The notes under the pieces: generated by a model
Databases searched by the model: none
What the model saw: only the letters and a program-made list of their open reading frames with translations
Told to the model about the DNA's origin: nothing
Shown here: positions 13,473-24,500 of the stretch, one piece after another
Layout: each line of letters begins with the position of its first letter
How positions within the stretch are numbered: the stretch's first letter is position 1
Source: Strix aluco
Lineage: Eukaryota > Chordata > Aves > Strigiformes > Strigidae
Length of the DNA: 64,000 bases
Direction of reading: 5' to 3'
NCBI RefSeq assembly: GCF_031877795.1
Contig: NC_133970.1
Location: forward strand, 47,932,828 to 47,996,827
Made by a program: the position numbers and the translations under genes

Positions 13473-13995
13473 TGTTATAAATTGAGACCACAATGGACTA
13501 TAATTCACTCTTTATTAATTATAGCAAGTAGAATATGAGCAAAGACAGCGCTGGACGGCAGGGGAGTCTGCGCTCCGCCAACTGCCGTGCTGAGTAGTTC
13601 AAACAGTCCCCTTTTTATACATCTTTACTTCCCTGCTCATGAGGTAGTGGAGGTACTCCGCGCATGCTTCAGTTGTTGTTAGGGGGGTCGTTTCCTGCCT
13701 CCTGGTATTTGTTGAGGCTGAAGTAAGAAGTCTTCCCTCTTTGTCTCATAGTTGATCTTTCACTCATATATCCTTATATGGGCTGTCTTGTCCTGTTTCT
13801 TGTCGCTTTCCTGGAAATCTGGTGTTTATCTTGCATGAGCAGTATCTGGTTCAGTTTGTGTGAGCGATTACAGTTATCTTATCTCACACAGGCGGCGTCC
13901 AGTGGTTGTTTGCATGAGTGGTTTCTGTCGTCTAACTTTACCTTGAGCTTAACATAAATCTTAATAAACAATACCTTAGTCCATAGTTTCTCACA
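13473..13995 (-). repeat. ERV-A 3' LTR (523 bp)
   Basis: Starts TG and ends CA on both strands, and matches 29756-30278 at every position I compared. On the - strand it carries a TATA-like TATAAAAAG near 13612-13619 and a poly(A) signal AATAAA at 13511-13516 (TTTATT on +). The motif around AGCAAAGACAGCGCTGG is shared with the ERV-C LTR and with the solo LTR at 30767, so the three belong to one LTR family. Confidence 0.95.
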
Positions 13996-14014
13996 ATCCC
14001 CCCTTTTTCTTTTT
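13996..14014 (-). promoter_or_regulatory. ERV-A polypurine tract
   Basis: On the - strand a purine run (AAAAAGAAAAAGGGGGGAT) ends directly at the TG of the 3' LTR. This is the standard position of the primer for plus-strand DNA synthesis. It lies between the env stop at 14028 and the LTR. Confidence 0.85.
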
Positions 14015-14027
14015 ATCCTATTGTTTA

Positions 14028-16151
14028 TTAGGTGCTACTTTCATCTTCATTCTTGTAAACAATTTCTTTTTCACAATTTTGACATTTATTATAGCACTCA
14101 CAATAATGATTTTCGCGTGGCATAATACATTCACAATAATTTTCATCTTCATTATTAGATACACTTTCATATTCTACTCTCGAGGTTAAAATAAGCAATT
14201 TAGCTGTGTCAAACCGTTCTTTAATAAAATGAAAAATATAGCGTAATATACAAGGCCCAAATATAAGTCCCAGGATCAACATAATAAGCGGTCCTGCTAA
14301 AGCCGACAACAAAGTGGTTAGCCAAGGTGAAACATTAAACCAGTTTTCATACCATGACCTGCCTGCTTCACGATCCTTTCTACGTTGGTCTAACCTTTTC
14401 CGAAGTTCGGACATGGTGTCTTGGACAACTCCCGTATGGTCAGCAAAAGAACAACATTCTTCATTGAGAGCTACACATAACCCTCCTTCCTTCAAAAATA
14501 ATAGGTCTAATCCTCTTCTATTTTGTAGTACTACTTCTGATAAAGACTTTACTGAAGTGGCTAAATTTTGGATAGATTGTTCTATTTTCGCTAAATCCTC
14601 ATCTACAGCCATTTGCAAACCTTGTAATTCCTGACCTTGTACTAGAGAGGCTATACCTGTGCCTGCTCCAACTCCACCCGCTATCAGTAGTGTAGCTAGG
14701 GTTACCGCTGTAATTGGTTCTCGTTTTTGTCTATTCCGGTCTCCCTCAAAGTGATGCAATATTTCTTCCGAGGTGTGATAGATTAGACGAGGAACAATAA
14801 TTACCTGCACGCAAAACTGAGATTGATCAAACACATTTAGAGATAGACAAGGCGTTATTCCGATGTCTGAACAAACCCATTTAGCTCCTGGTGTCGGGAT
14901 AGCCCATTTGTCCTTTTGATTTTTGTGTTTCTCTATATTGGTATTAGTGACTGTTCGGTTGCATAAAGGCTGATACTTTTCGGGCACTGTACCTATACAT
15001 TTTCCTTGACCCGTTACTAATTGAATAGTAATTCCTTGCGTATGATTCCTCCGGCCATCCCATGGACATTCTCGTGGGTTTGAACCGTTAGACCATCGAA
15101 TCCTTCCTGGTTTTCCAATTGCCTCAAAATATGGTGGTCTAATATTATAACATAACCAGCATTCTTCAGTTAAATTTGGTTTGCTTTCATTAAGGGTACG
15201 ATAAGAGGCTTGCATTAGATTCCATAAAGGGTCTTTGGATTCTAACAACTTTAAATCCCTGGATAAGGAGAATTCAGTCATGGTACCATTAGCTGTTTTC
15301 AAGAAGGAGTCTGGGGAAGGGGTTGCGATGTTCACGGGGACAACCTTTTTTTTAGAGAAAGTGGGTGGATTCAGGACCGGATTTGGTCCTACTGGTAAAG
15401 GATCGTGGGGTATCCTTTCTTTTATTATTTTGAAAAAGCTTCCTCTATCTGCTCCAGGTTCCCAATATCTAATTCCCCAGGTACGGCCAATTAACCATGT
15501 GTCATCTTCTGGTTGTTTAACTTCAATTTCTATTCTGTCGCATTCTGATGGAGATGATTTCACCCCCCTTACAGATCCCCAGACCCCGGAGCCGTCAGAT
15601 CCATGTTGTGGTGGAATGCAACCTGGAGGTCCCCAAGTGATACTTATATATTTGTCTCCTTTTGTTGGCCAGTCTGAGGCTATTGTCTCGCAACCCCAAT
15701 AACCGCAATAAAAATGGCCTGGATAGTTGCAATAACTCTTTCCAGGATTGGAAGCTGGACACACATAGAAGGCTTTGGAGTTGGCTTCCGTCGCCTCCCA
15801 GCCTCTCTGGATATCGACCGGAATCATTGAGACTAATTGGACAGTAAAATTCCAATTTCCCGGAGAGGTCTGATTTTGTATTAGTCTAGATTCCTGTAAG
15901 TTATATAGTTTCCAGAGCATTGGTTCATGGGGGTTTCCATTTGCTTGGGTTATTATCAGTAACAAAACTAGCGGTATACCAGAAAAAAAGGTGTCTGTCA
16001 ATTTTGCCAATTTAAGTATATTTTTATCATCCCTGGGGAAGTTTGGCCATTGTTGCTTTTGTGTCCCATTGTTCTGATTCTTTTCTCCACAGTTTGTTCC
16101 TCCTCTGCCTCGCCCGTCGACTCGGTTGCTTCGAGCCACGGGGTGTACCAT
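14028..16151 (-). CDS. env: ERV-A envelope glycoprotein, uninterrupted ORF (707 aa), gammaretroviral type
   Basis: Full-length envelope polyprotein with no stop or frameshift. Visible parts: a long leader with a hydrophobic signal segment at about residues 57-70; a surface subunit with YWGCETI near 151 and the CWLC isomerase-like motif at 331-334; many N-glycosylation sequons; a furin-type RQKR at about 474-477; a hydrophobic glycine-rich fusion peptide directly after it; an immunosuppressive-domain-like region at about 542-558; the CX6CC motif at about 559-567; one membrane anchor at about 610-635. CWLC plus CX6CC is the signature of a covalently linked SU-TM envelope. The cytoplasmic tail is long and ends in a cysteine-rich segment, which is unusual. 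The first Met gives an unusually long leader, so a downstream start is possible. Expression would be from spliced RNA from the 5' LTR at 29756. Whether it is expressed or co-opted cannot be told from sequence. Confidence 0.93.
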   Translation of the reverse strand: MVHPVARSNRVDGRGRGGTNCGEKNQNNGTQKQQWPNFPRDDKNILKLAKLTDTFFSGIPLVLLLIITQANGNPHEPMLWKLYNLQESRLIQNQTSPGNWNFTVQLVSMIPVDIQRGWEATEANSKAFYVCPASNPGKSYCNYPGHFYCGYWGCETIASDWPTKGDKYISITWGPPGCIPPQHGSDGSGVWGSVRGVKSSPSECDRIEIEVKQPEDDTWLIGRTWGIRYWEPGADRGSFFKIIKERIPHDPLPVGPNPVLNPPTFSKKKVVPVNIATPSPDSFLKTANGTMTEFSLSRDLKLLESKDPLWNLMQASYRTLNESKPNLTEECWLCYNIRPPYFEAIGKPGRIRWSNGSNPRECPWDGRRNHTQGITIQLVTGQGKCIGTVPEKYQPLCNRTVTNTNIEKHKNQKDKWAIPTPGAKWVCSDIGITPCLSLNVFDQSQFCVQVIIVPRLIYHTSEEILHHFEGDRNRQKREPITAVTLATLLIAGGVGAGTGIASLVQGQELQGLQMAVDEDLAKIEQSIQNLATSVKSLSEVVLQNRRGLDLLFLKEGGLCVALNEECCSFADHTGVVQDTMSELRKRLDQRRKDREAGRSWYENWFNVSPWLTTLLSALAGPLIMLILGLIFGPCILRYIFHFIKERFDTAKLLILTSRVEYESVSNNEDENYCECIMPRENHYCECYNKCQNCEKEIVYKNEDESST

Positions 16152-16260
16152 CTTCTCGGCAGCAAGGGAATTCTTCAGGAGAACAGCTGTTTTGGGCTTT
16201 CTGCCTGTTTATATAGGCTCCCCACTTTACAGCTTTAACTAATGGGATGAGGCAAGGCAC
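16027..16260 (-). CDS. Possible accessory ORF overlapping the ERV-A env start, arginine-rich (77 aa)
   Basis: An ORF in another frame spans the env initiation codon. It contains PEEFPCCREDGTP and then a basic stretch SKQPSRRARQRRNK, which resembles nuclear-localisation or RNA-binding arginine-rich segments. ERV-C has an ORF in the same relative frame at 55952-56260 with a PEEYSCCRKDGTP block followed by a similar basic run. The underlying DNA is homologous in the two proviruses, so conservation alone does not prove coding. It could be an exon of a spliced product, or a shadow of the conserved env leader. No function is assigned. Confidence 0.35.
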   Translation of the reverse strand: MPCLIPLVKAVKWGAYINRQKAQNSCSPEEFPCCREDGTPRGSKQPSRRARQRRNKLWRKESEQWDTKATMAKLPQG

Positions 16261-16429
16261 AGTTGGTACTTCCCTTCTTACACTTTATAGCCAAGATTTC
16301 AGTTACAAAGGGGATTGGTTCATTGGAATAGTAACAATAATATTGGGGGTTTATTCCTTTGGTAAAAATTTCCCACCACTCATGGGATTCTTAAATAATT
16401 TCTTGTTTAGATTCTGATTGCTTTGATTT

Positions 16430-16645
16430 TCACTCAGTGAGAGTTCTTTGGATTTTCCAACACTGCGTGCAAACCCCTATTGAAGGGTATCCACATTCAC
16501 AGTGAGTCCACCATTTATCCTGGCATACCATACACTTGGAACAAGCAAACGGATAACAATTGCGGTTCAAATTATTATACTTAATTCGTATATCTAGAGT
16601 GTTTATATCAACATATTTTCTATATTCAATATTGTGTGGTTGCAT
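16430..16645 (-). CDS. Small cysteine-rich ORF between pol and env of ERV-A (71 aa), unknown
   Basis: Lies after the pol stop (16795) and before the env start (16151), where simple gammaretroviruses have no gene. The C-terminal half has cysteines spaced C-x2-C-x2-C-x7-C-x-C-x7-C-x2-C, within a block reading CYPFACSKCMVCQDKWW followed by THCECG, which suggests a metal-binding fold. A homologous but shorter ORF occupies the same place in ERV-C (56434-56571). I do not recognise the family. It could be a spliced accessory gene, a remnant of captured sequence, or chance. Evidence is positional conservation and cysteine pattern only. Confidence 0.45.
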   Translation of the reverse strand: MQPHNIEYRKYVDINTLDIRIKYNNLNRNCYPFACSKCMVCQDKWWTHCECGYPSIGVCTQCWKIQRTLTE

Positions 16646-16794
16646 GAGTTTAACAATTTCCTTTAGTACATTTTGTATGCTTCCATATATAATATACGAA
16701 GAGAGAAATAATTATTGCGAATATAAACAACAATACACACTTTATACCAAAAGGTAATGCGACAAAATAATCAAGCAAAGTTTTTATCATTACT

Positions 16795-17328
16795 TTATCT
16801 TTTCAGGGTTATCTTGGTGTCACCTGGAGTACTGATTACTTTCCAGTGGGGTCTTGTCACTGGGCCTTTAACGCGACTGGCATGAGTCCATCCACGCTCA
16901 GCAGTCCGGACAGCTGTTTCTGTTGTAAGCAAAATAAGATAAGGTCCCTCCCAATTGGGTTTTAGGGTTTCTTCTTTCCATGTTTTAACTAATATCCAGT
17001 CCCCCGGTTTGAAAGTGTGAATTTTTAAGTCCAATGGAGGTCGTTGCACAATCAGCCCATGTTCCCAAAGTTTGTTACGATGCTCTGCTAATTGTGAAAC
17101 ATATTCATTAATTACATGATCTCGAATTAAAACATTTGTTTGTGGACTTTCAATTCTATAGGACATTCCATATACCATCTCAAACGCTGATATTCCTATA
17201 TCTGCTCGGGGTCTGGTTCTGAGTATTAATAGTGCCATGGGTAGGCACTTGATCCATGATAGTTTGGTTTCTATCATTAATTTAGTCAAAATAGTTTTGA
17301 TTTCTCCATTCATCCTTTCAACTTTCCC
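16795..17328 (-). pseudogene. pol: ERV-A pol, 3' end: integrase C-terminal part after a frameshift
   Basis: Continuation of pol in another frame. It begins around the integrase catalytic-glutamate region (VERMNGEIK) and runs through the C-terminal DNA-binding part (GDWILVKTW, WEGPYLILLTT, GWTHASRVKG) to a stop at 16795. The upstream pol frame ends at 17310. Compared with ERV-C, the G/A run at 17323-17328 is one base shorter, which accounts for the shift. The third acidic residue of the integrase triad is therefore out of frame with the rest of the enzyme. The end of the gene overlaps nothing; the cysteine-rich small ORF follows after about 150 bases. Confidence 0.88.
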
Positions 17329-19695
17329 GAACTTTGTGGATGCCATGGCGTATGGTATTCCCACTTAATTCCCAGGTTTTCTGCTAGATCTCTAACAATT
17401 TTTGACACAAAATGTGTTCCTCTGTCTGAGTCGATTACATCAGGTACTCCATATCTAGGTATAATGTGTTCAAGTAATACCTTAGTAACCTGGTTAGCAG
17501 TTGCCTTGGAGGTAGGAAAAGCCTCAACATAATGTGTTAAATGATCCACCATTACTAATAAATATTTGTAACGCCCTACTCTGGGTAGTTCAGTAAAATC
17601 CACTTGTATGTGTGAGAAAGGTCTGTATGCTGGGGAACGTCCTCCAAGAGGTTTTTGTCTCGTGTTGTTTCGATTAACCTTTTGACAGGTCTCGCAGGCT
17701 GCTGTGACTGTCTTTGCTATATTATATACGCCTATACAGGCAAACTGTTGATTGAAATGATCAACTAACGCCTGGGTTCCCCAGTGGGTTTTACTGTGTA
17801 TTTTTGAAAATATTTCGAGTGCTATGCCCTTCGGCAAGACTTCTCTCCCATCTGGTAATATGTACTTACTATCCCGTTCCTTAGCTCCCATTTGTTCTAG
17901 TTTTTCCTTTTCTGCAGACTCAAAACTCAAATTTTTACTAACAGGTACTGGTTGTATAGTCAAAATCGTATTATAATTGCCTGCCACTCGTTTTGCTTCT
18001 ATATCAGCTGCGTTATTTCCCCTGACTTGATAATTTGTACCTCGCTGGTGTCCCTTTATATGTACAACTGCTATTTTATTCGGCACTTTCAATGCCCCCA
18101 GAACTCGCCGAATTAATTCCGGGTGTATCAATTCTTTTCCTTGTGAGTTAATAAATCCTCTTTCCTCCCATATTTTTCCAAAGGTATGTACCACTCCAAA
18201 CGCATAGCGTGAGTCTGTATATATAGTTCCATCCTTTCCCTTCAGTGACACTAATGCTTTCCACAATGCATACAGCTCACAGGCTTGAGCTGACCAGCTG
18301 GCACTCAGGGGGCCTGATTCTATTGTCTTAAATTCTCCTTTTTCCAACTTAACGATGGCATATCCGGACAATCGTTTACCTTCCACTATTCGTGATGACC
18401 CATCTATAAATAATACTTCCCCACATTGTAGTTCTTCTTCTTCTAAGTCTGGCCTAATGCGTGTCTGTTGTTCAATTGTTTGAAAACAATTGTGTAATAG
18501 TTCATTACCTTCTCCTGGGTACAAAAATTCAGCGGGGTTAACTGCTCCAATAGTTTTTAAAGAAAATTTAGGGGATTCTATGAGTATTCCTTCATACTTC
18601 AATAGTCGGTTATCTGTAAGCCATTTTTCCGCTTTTTGTTGTAACACTCCCCTGATGTTATGAGGTGCATATAAGACAACTTCTCCATTAAAGGTAATGC
18701 GATTCGTTTCCTCAAGTAATAAGGCAGCAGCGACAATGATTTGTAAACAACTTGGCCAACCCCTGCTCACAGGATCCAACAGCTTCGATAAGTATGCCAC
18801 CGGCTTCTTTTGTCCGGCCCATTCCTGAGTTAATACTCCGAATGCCGTTCCTTCATGTATGTTAACGAATAAGTGGAATGGCCGCTTTAAATCTGGGAGG
18901 CTTAAAACCGGTGCTTGACTTAGCTCCCTTTTGAGATTAGCAAACTGCTCTTGATCCCGAGGGGTCCACTTGAGTATTTTGTCTTTAGACAATTGTTCGT
19001 ATAAAAATTTAACTTTAAAGCTGTAGTTCTCTATCCATTGTCTACAATACCCAAATAGCCCTAATGCCTGCCGAATTTGCCTCTTAGTGACAGGCATAGG
19101 TAATTCTAGAATTCCTTTAATGCGCTCTGGGTCCAATATTTTTTTGCCATTAAACAAATAATGTCCCAAATATTTCACTTTTTCCTCCACAAATTGTAAC
19201 TTTTCTTGTGATACCCGTAGTCCCTTTTGTGCAAGAAAGTTTAGGAGTCGAATGCTTTCTTTTCTTACATCCTCCTTATTGTTCCCTGCTATGAGCAGAT
19301 CATCTACATACTGTAACAGCACGTTTCCCGTTTGTACCTGGTATTCTTTTAAGAGTTCTTCCAGGGCCTGTCCAAACAGATTAGGGGACTCAGTGAACCC
19401 TTGGGGGAGCACGGTCCATCTCAATTGCTGTCTTCGGCCTGTCTCTATGTCTTCCCATTCAAAGGCAAAATAATCACGGCATTCTTCTGCCAATGGACAG
19501 GCCCAAAAAGCATCTTTTAAATCAGCCACACTATACCAGGAGTTATGGGGTCCTAGCTTGCTTAACAGTGTGTATGGATTTGCTACTACAGGGAACCGGG
19601 TGATAGTTCTTTTGTTTATTTCCCTTAAGTCATGTACAAGCCGATATTTTCCATTTGGCTTCCTTACAGGCAAAATAGGAGTGTTAAAGGGTGAC
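17310..19695 (-). pseudogene. pol: ERV-A pol, main part: reverse transcriptase, RNase H and most of integrase
   Basis: About 790 codons open from the edge of the inserted ERV-B. RT: LPVRKPNGKYRLVHDLRE, LPQGFTESP and the catalytic YVDD about 122 residues in. RNase H: FIDGSS and YTDSRYAF. Integrase: the HHCC zinc motif (HSKTHWGTQALVDH, later CETCQ), then the first two acidic residues (QVDFTELP and DSDRGTHF). The frame then meets a stop at 17310 just after HPQSSG. The protease and first part of RT are at 27352-27937, on the far side of ERV-B. The gene is thus broken twice: by insertion and by a one-base frameshift. Confidence 0.93.
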
Positions 19696-20514
19696 TGTCA
19701 CGTCCCGCTCAGACGAGGGGGACAAGTGACTCAGATTCGCAAATCCCCAATGGAGCGGACAACAAGTCTCCAAGTCTAAACATTTATTAACTACTCACAA
19801 TGTACTAATTGAACACACGATAGTTGGCTAAGTATATAGCAAGTTGTGGCGAGCAATATAATATGCCTTGCATTGCTTAATAGGAAAGGGAAAAGAGGGA
19901 GATAGAGGGAATGGGGAAATACAGATCACCGGTCTAGGTTTCTGCGCAGCTCCTGCCGACGAGGGTTCCGGGAGGCACGGGAGACATCCGTCTTTTTCGC
20001 TGGCATCCGTCTTCTTCGCTTCACTGCACTTTCTCTCCTCGGGGCCGCGCCACCCCCCCCACCCCCCCTTCTTGATTTATACCCGCTTTCCTTGGGTCCA
20101 TCCCCTAGGTCGACCCACATACCTACGTATCCCATGTACGGGGAGGGGTGAGGTGTTTCATGGGATGATGTAATTAGCATGATCATGTTAGCCCTCGTTA
20201 GCATATTGAGGGGTGTTAACTTTAATATGCATTTCGTGGATAATGAAGCAAAGGTCATTCACCGGACAGATGGCCCTTGAAGTTTTGGCCAGGTGCACCA
20301 GAGCAGAGCCGTCCTGTCTTCACAGGGCTCCCTCCTCCAGTCCCATCTTGTGTTATTCGGGCAGCCTTATCAGCTTCGACCTCCACAGAATGCACCCTGT
20401 GACTCATAGTTTTGTCTTGCGAGTGTTTGAGGCATTTCTTCGATCAGCCTCAACTTTTGCTTTCTCAGGCTGTTTTTCTTAGTTTCTCACAGGCCTGGTT
20501 TCTCGTCTCTCACA
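19696..20514 (-). repeat. ERV-B 3' LTR (819 bp)
   Basis: TG...CA ends, same length and apparently same sequence as 26533-27351, including shared ORFs of 101, 110 and 89 codons that are only shadows. On the - strand a TATA-like TATAAAT lies at 20075-20081 and AATAAA at 19783-19788. A C-run near 20052-20068 lies next to the TATA region. A polypurine tract (GGGGTGGGA on -) abuts it at 20515-20523. Confidence 0.95.
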
Positions 20515-21578
20515 TCCCACCCCGTGACTCAAACACTCCAAGTTCTTCTTTGACCATTGTGATCCCAAAAAAGTATAGGGAAAAGGAAGACAGAAGGTGA
20601 GAGAGCATATAGCTAATTGCTGCAAGGCATACTATTAAAAGCAAAAATTTGCATAATATCACAATACTAATATTTACAAGCCATCCTCCCCACCCCGTGA
20701 GTCCTGAGGATCCCAGTGATGTGACCCATGACCCAGGGTTCCATCCATCAAACTAGTCCATCAGTCAATAAAAAGGTTCTCACTTCCCGTTGTTGATCAT
20801 CTTCATCATGGCACGGTCTCCTCTATAGAGGTGGTGGCATTGTGGATGATGATATAGCATTCTCCCTCAGTTAGATTCAGCACACTGCACAGTCCATGTT
20901 CCTTCAGCAATGCTAGCCAGATTCTGCAACGTCATCTTAGATGCTTGTTGGGTCTGCACCTTTAATTCCTTAAAGGCATATCTTGTTAGTACATATAATT
21001 GCTAAGTTAAATTTTCTAAAACTATTTGAGGTTACACAATGACATTATCAGGTCTATAGGGATTTAAATGGGAATACAATTTAATATTCAGGTACAATTC
21101 ATTAATGCTTAATTTGTGGGATCAAACCCCTTCAACTAGTCTTTGATGACTGCATCTTGCTGTTGATGGATGTGGTGTTGTAAGGACCACATACAGTTAT
21201 ATGAGCTAGCACTGTAATCTGTTTGGTATTTGCAAGCACCAGTTTGCAGTCACAGGTGGCTCACAGGCTTCCTTTATTTTGGAGGTGATTCCCAATAAGG
21301 TAACTTAAGGCACAACTCCAGGTTAACCTTCTAATAAGTGAACTCATTAAATGTACCTGTAAAATTTCCTGGATTGTTGATTGTAATTGATTGGCAATGA
21401 TTTATTCCACACTCAGCAGGTATGATTCCACAAATTATATAATAATGTAAGCAGATTACAAATAATAACTAGCCAATAATGCCTACAACCATTGAAAGTG
21501 CTAAAAGTAACATAGGTCTCCCGTTGTCCAGGATCAATGCTCTGTAAAACACATATATACATGACAAAACAATGATGG
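20515..21578 (-). other. ERV-B 3' non-coding region, no env
   Basis: About 1.06 kb between the pol stop and the 3' LTR. No ORF with envelope features (signal peptide, cleavage site, CX6CC, membrane anchor) is present. This is expected for ERV-L-type elements. The last part next to the LTR forms the polypurine tract. I see no other gene. Confidence 0.75.
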
Positions 21579-24500
21579 TTAGAAAGAAGGGACAATCCAC
21601 CTGGTATTGATGCGGTGTTCTTTCCCATGGGCATCAGTAGCCACCCATGAACAAATATTGATGGGAGTTTTTAGGGTTAGGGGTACTTGCCCCACAGTGG
21701 GCAAGTCTACTAGAACAGGTTGTCCAGGATAATGGAGCGGGTTTGCAGGGTCTTTAGTCTCTTTTTTCCTGGCGAGTATGGACAGAGGCTTAGGACAGAA
21801 CGCGGTAAGTCGTGGGCATCCATTAATTCCCCACCGGCTGTTTATCTTCATTACTGCGTCTGACACCCGTTGTGGCCATCCTGGTTCGAGGGGTTTTAGG
21901 GCCTGCTTTAACAGTCCATTGGTGCGTTCCACAATTCCATTTGCTTGGGGATAGTATGGAGTATGGAAAATCCACTGAATTCCTTCATCTTGAGCCCACT
22001 CCTGAACCACCCCGGCAGTAAAGTGACTACCGTTGTCTGATTGGATCGATTTGGGCTTAGGCAAGTAGCTAAACCAACGTTTTAACCCCTTCACCGTATT
22101 TTCTGCAGTTGCTCGAGATACAGCTTCTGCTTGAGTTAGGCCTGATACTATTTCCACCCCCACCAATACATAACGTTTTCCCTCAGAGAGCCGGAAAGGG
22201 CCAATATAATCCACCTGCCAGGTGTCCCATAGTCCCTTGTTGTCCCTTAGGTGTAGGGGTTGGTCCTTAAGAGGGTTGTGCTCTCCCAGCCGAGTACGAC
22301 ATAGACTACACGCTGAAATAATGGTATTGCACAATTCCCTGGTTACGGACCATCCCCTGCTTATCGCTTCTTTAAACAAATCTTTGCTTCCTGAATGACC
22401 CCGCTTTACATGCAGCCATTCCAGTAAGTGTTCCCATTTCTCCTCCTCACCTTCCGTAGCAGTTCTCATCAAACGAGTCATTGAATCCACCTGGTTGTTT
22501 AGCAGGTGGGCAGGGTGATTTCCTGACTGGTGTGCAGCAACCCATCCTACTAAAAAGGACTTCCGTTTTGCAATGTTTAAGATTTCCTCCCACTTTTCAC
22601 GCTGCCACACTGGTACCCGATTTACTTCCCAGTGGTTTTGTTCCCAAAATGTAAGCCATTCGGTACATCCCTTGAATACGGCATAGGAGTCTGTGTAAAT
22701 AAATACTGGTTCTGTAGTCTCAGCTTCTTTAACAATCACGCTCCATACCGCTGTTAACTCTCCCACCTGAGCACTTCCCTCACCCTCTGTTATGATTCGG
22801 TCCCCCGAGTCAACATGCAGTGCTACTGCTCGGTATTTCCATACCTTTCCCTCTCTTCTAGAAGATGCATCGGTGAACCATACATTCTTTAGATGGGTTT
22901 CAAATGGGGGAGCAGGTTTTATGTATGAGGGAGGAGGTTCAGGGTGGTCAGAAGGTGGATCTTGTATTTTGAGCACTTTAGGTGCCCCCTCCTCTATCTG
23001 ATATGTGTGGCAGTAATGATCTAATTGTGCATACCACTTCCTCACTGTGTCTCGCTGCGCAACCCCCACAGGAGGGGGGGTTCCGGCCAGTACTGGTTTC
23101 AGGACCTTAAAGGGTCCTCGTAGAATGATTAGTTGCTGCCTTATGATTTTTTCAGCTTCCTGCAAAGCTAGGCTAACCACAAAAAGACCCTTCTCCCAGA
23201 TCGAGTAACGCTTTTCTGCATCTTTGAAACTGCGTGAATGAAACCCTATAGGGCGAGTGGTACCCTCCGGCCCACGTTGCCACATATGTATGGATAGTCC
23301 ATGAATTGCAAAACCCCACTCAATTTGGAATGGATTTGTTGGATGTATTGGCCCTAAAGCCTGATATACTCCAGCCTCAAAGATTAACAGCTTTAAGGCT
23401 TCTTCATGGACAGGAGTCCAGTCCCAAGTAGCCCTTTTGCGTGTCAAATCATATAAAGGACGAGCTATGATGGAAAAATCGGGGATATGTTTCCTCCAAA
23501 ATACCAGCAAGCCTAAGGCATGTTGCAGCTCCTTCTTATTTTCAGGGCTCTTTACTTCTTCCAGGGTAGTTAAAGTTTCTGGGGGAATACACACTGTTCC
23601 TCCCCGCCACCAAATACCCAGAAACTTTACCTCAGAGGATGGGAGTTGTACCTTTTCAGCTGGAATTTGGAGCCCTAAATTTTCTAGGTGGGTGATTATC
23701 TCTGTCTGGGTCTGTCCCACTGCAGCAGCATCAGAGCCACCAATCAGAACATCGTCAATATATTGATATATCCTGACCCCTTCCCTTGGAGGGATTTGAG
23801 CAAGCTCCTGTGCTAGTGCATAATGAGCGATGGTCGGCGAATGGCAGTATCCCTGGGGGAGACGTGTAAAAGTAAATTGCACGCCTTCCCATGTAAAGGC
23901 AAAGCCATCTCTGTCTGCCTCCTGTATGGGGACCATAAAGAACATATCTTTCACATCAATAGTTGCTAAGATCTGGTGGGCTTGTTCCTGTATGGTTGCA
24001 ATCAGTTCAGCTATGTTAGGTACTGCAGCTGTTAGAGGACCTGTATTGGCATTTAATCGCCGATAGTCAATTGTCAGACGCCACTTTCCGTTAGGTTTAC
24101 GGACTGGCCACACTGGGGAATTATAGGGTGAGTGAGTTGGAACGATTATCCCTTGCTCCCGCAGCTCTGCTATTACCGGAGTGATCCCCTCCCTTGCACC
24201 TAACGGTAAGGCGTAAGGTTTCACATTAACAGTTTTAGAAGGAGGAAGCGCAGGCGCTTGCTGTAGAAGTCTTATAGAGGCAGTTGGGGACCCAAATTTC
24301 CATTCCCTTCCTTTTGAATCCACCCAAGCTTGTCCCTTCAATAGGTCAAGTCCCAGGATATTTGTGGGGAAATTTCCCAGGATCATCATAGCCTCTGTTG
24401 CAGTTTCATTCCCAGGTAACCAGCATTTCACCCGAGCAGTCGGCTGTGGCTTAGAGTCCCCGAAAACATCTGTAACCCAGATCTGCTTTTTGTCAGCAAT

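Noticed and set aside
15235..15702. 155-codon + strand ORF inside ERV-A env
   Set aside because: Antisense shadow of the env coding region with no features of its own.
19868..20482. ORFs of 101, 110 and 89 codons repeated at 26705-27319
   Set aside because: They occur twice only because they lie in the two ERV-B LTRs; they overlap each other on both strands and show no domain.
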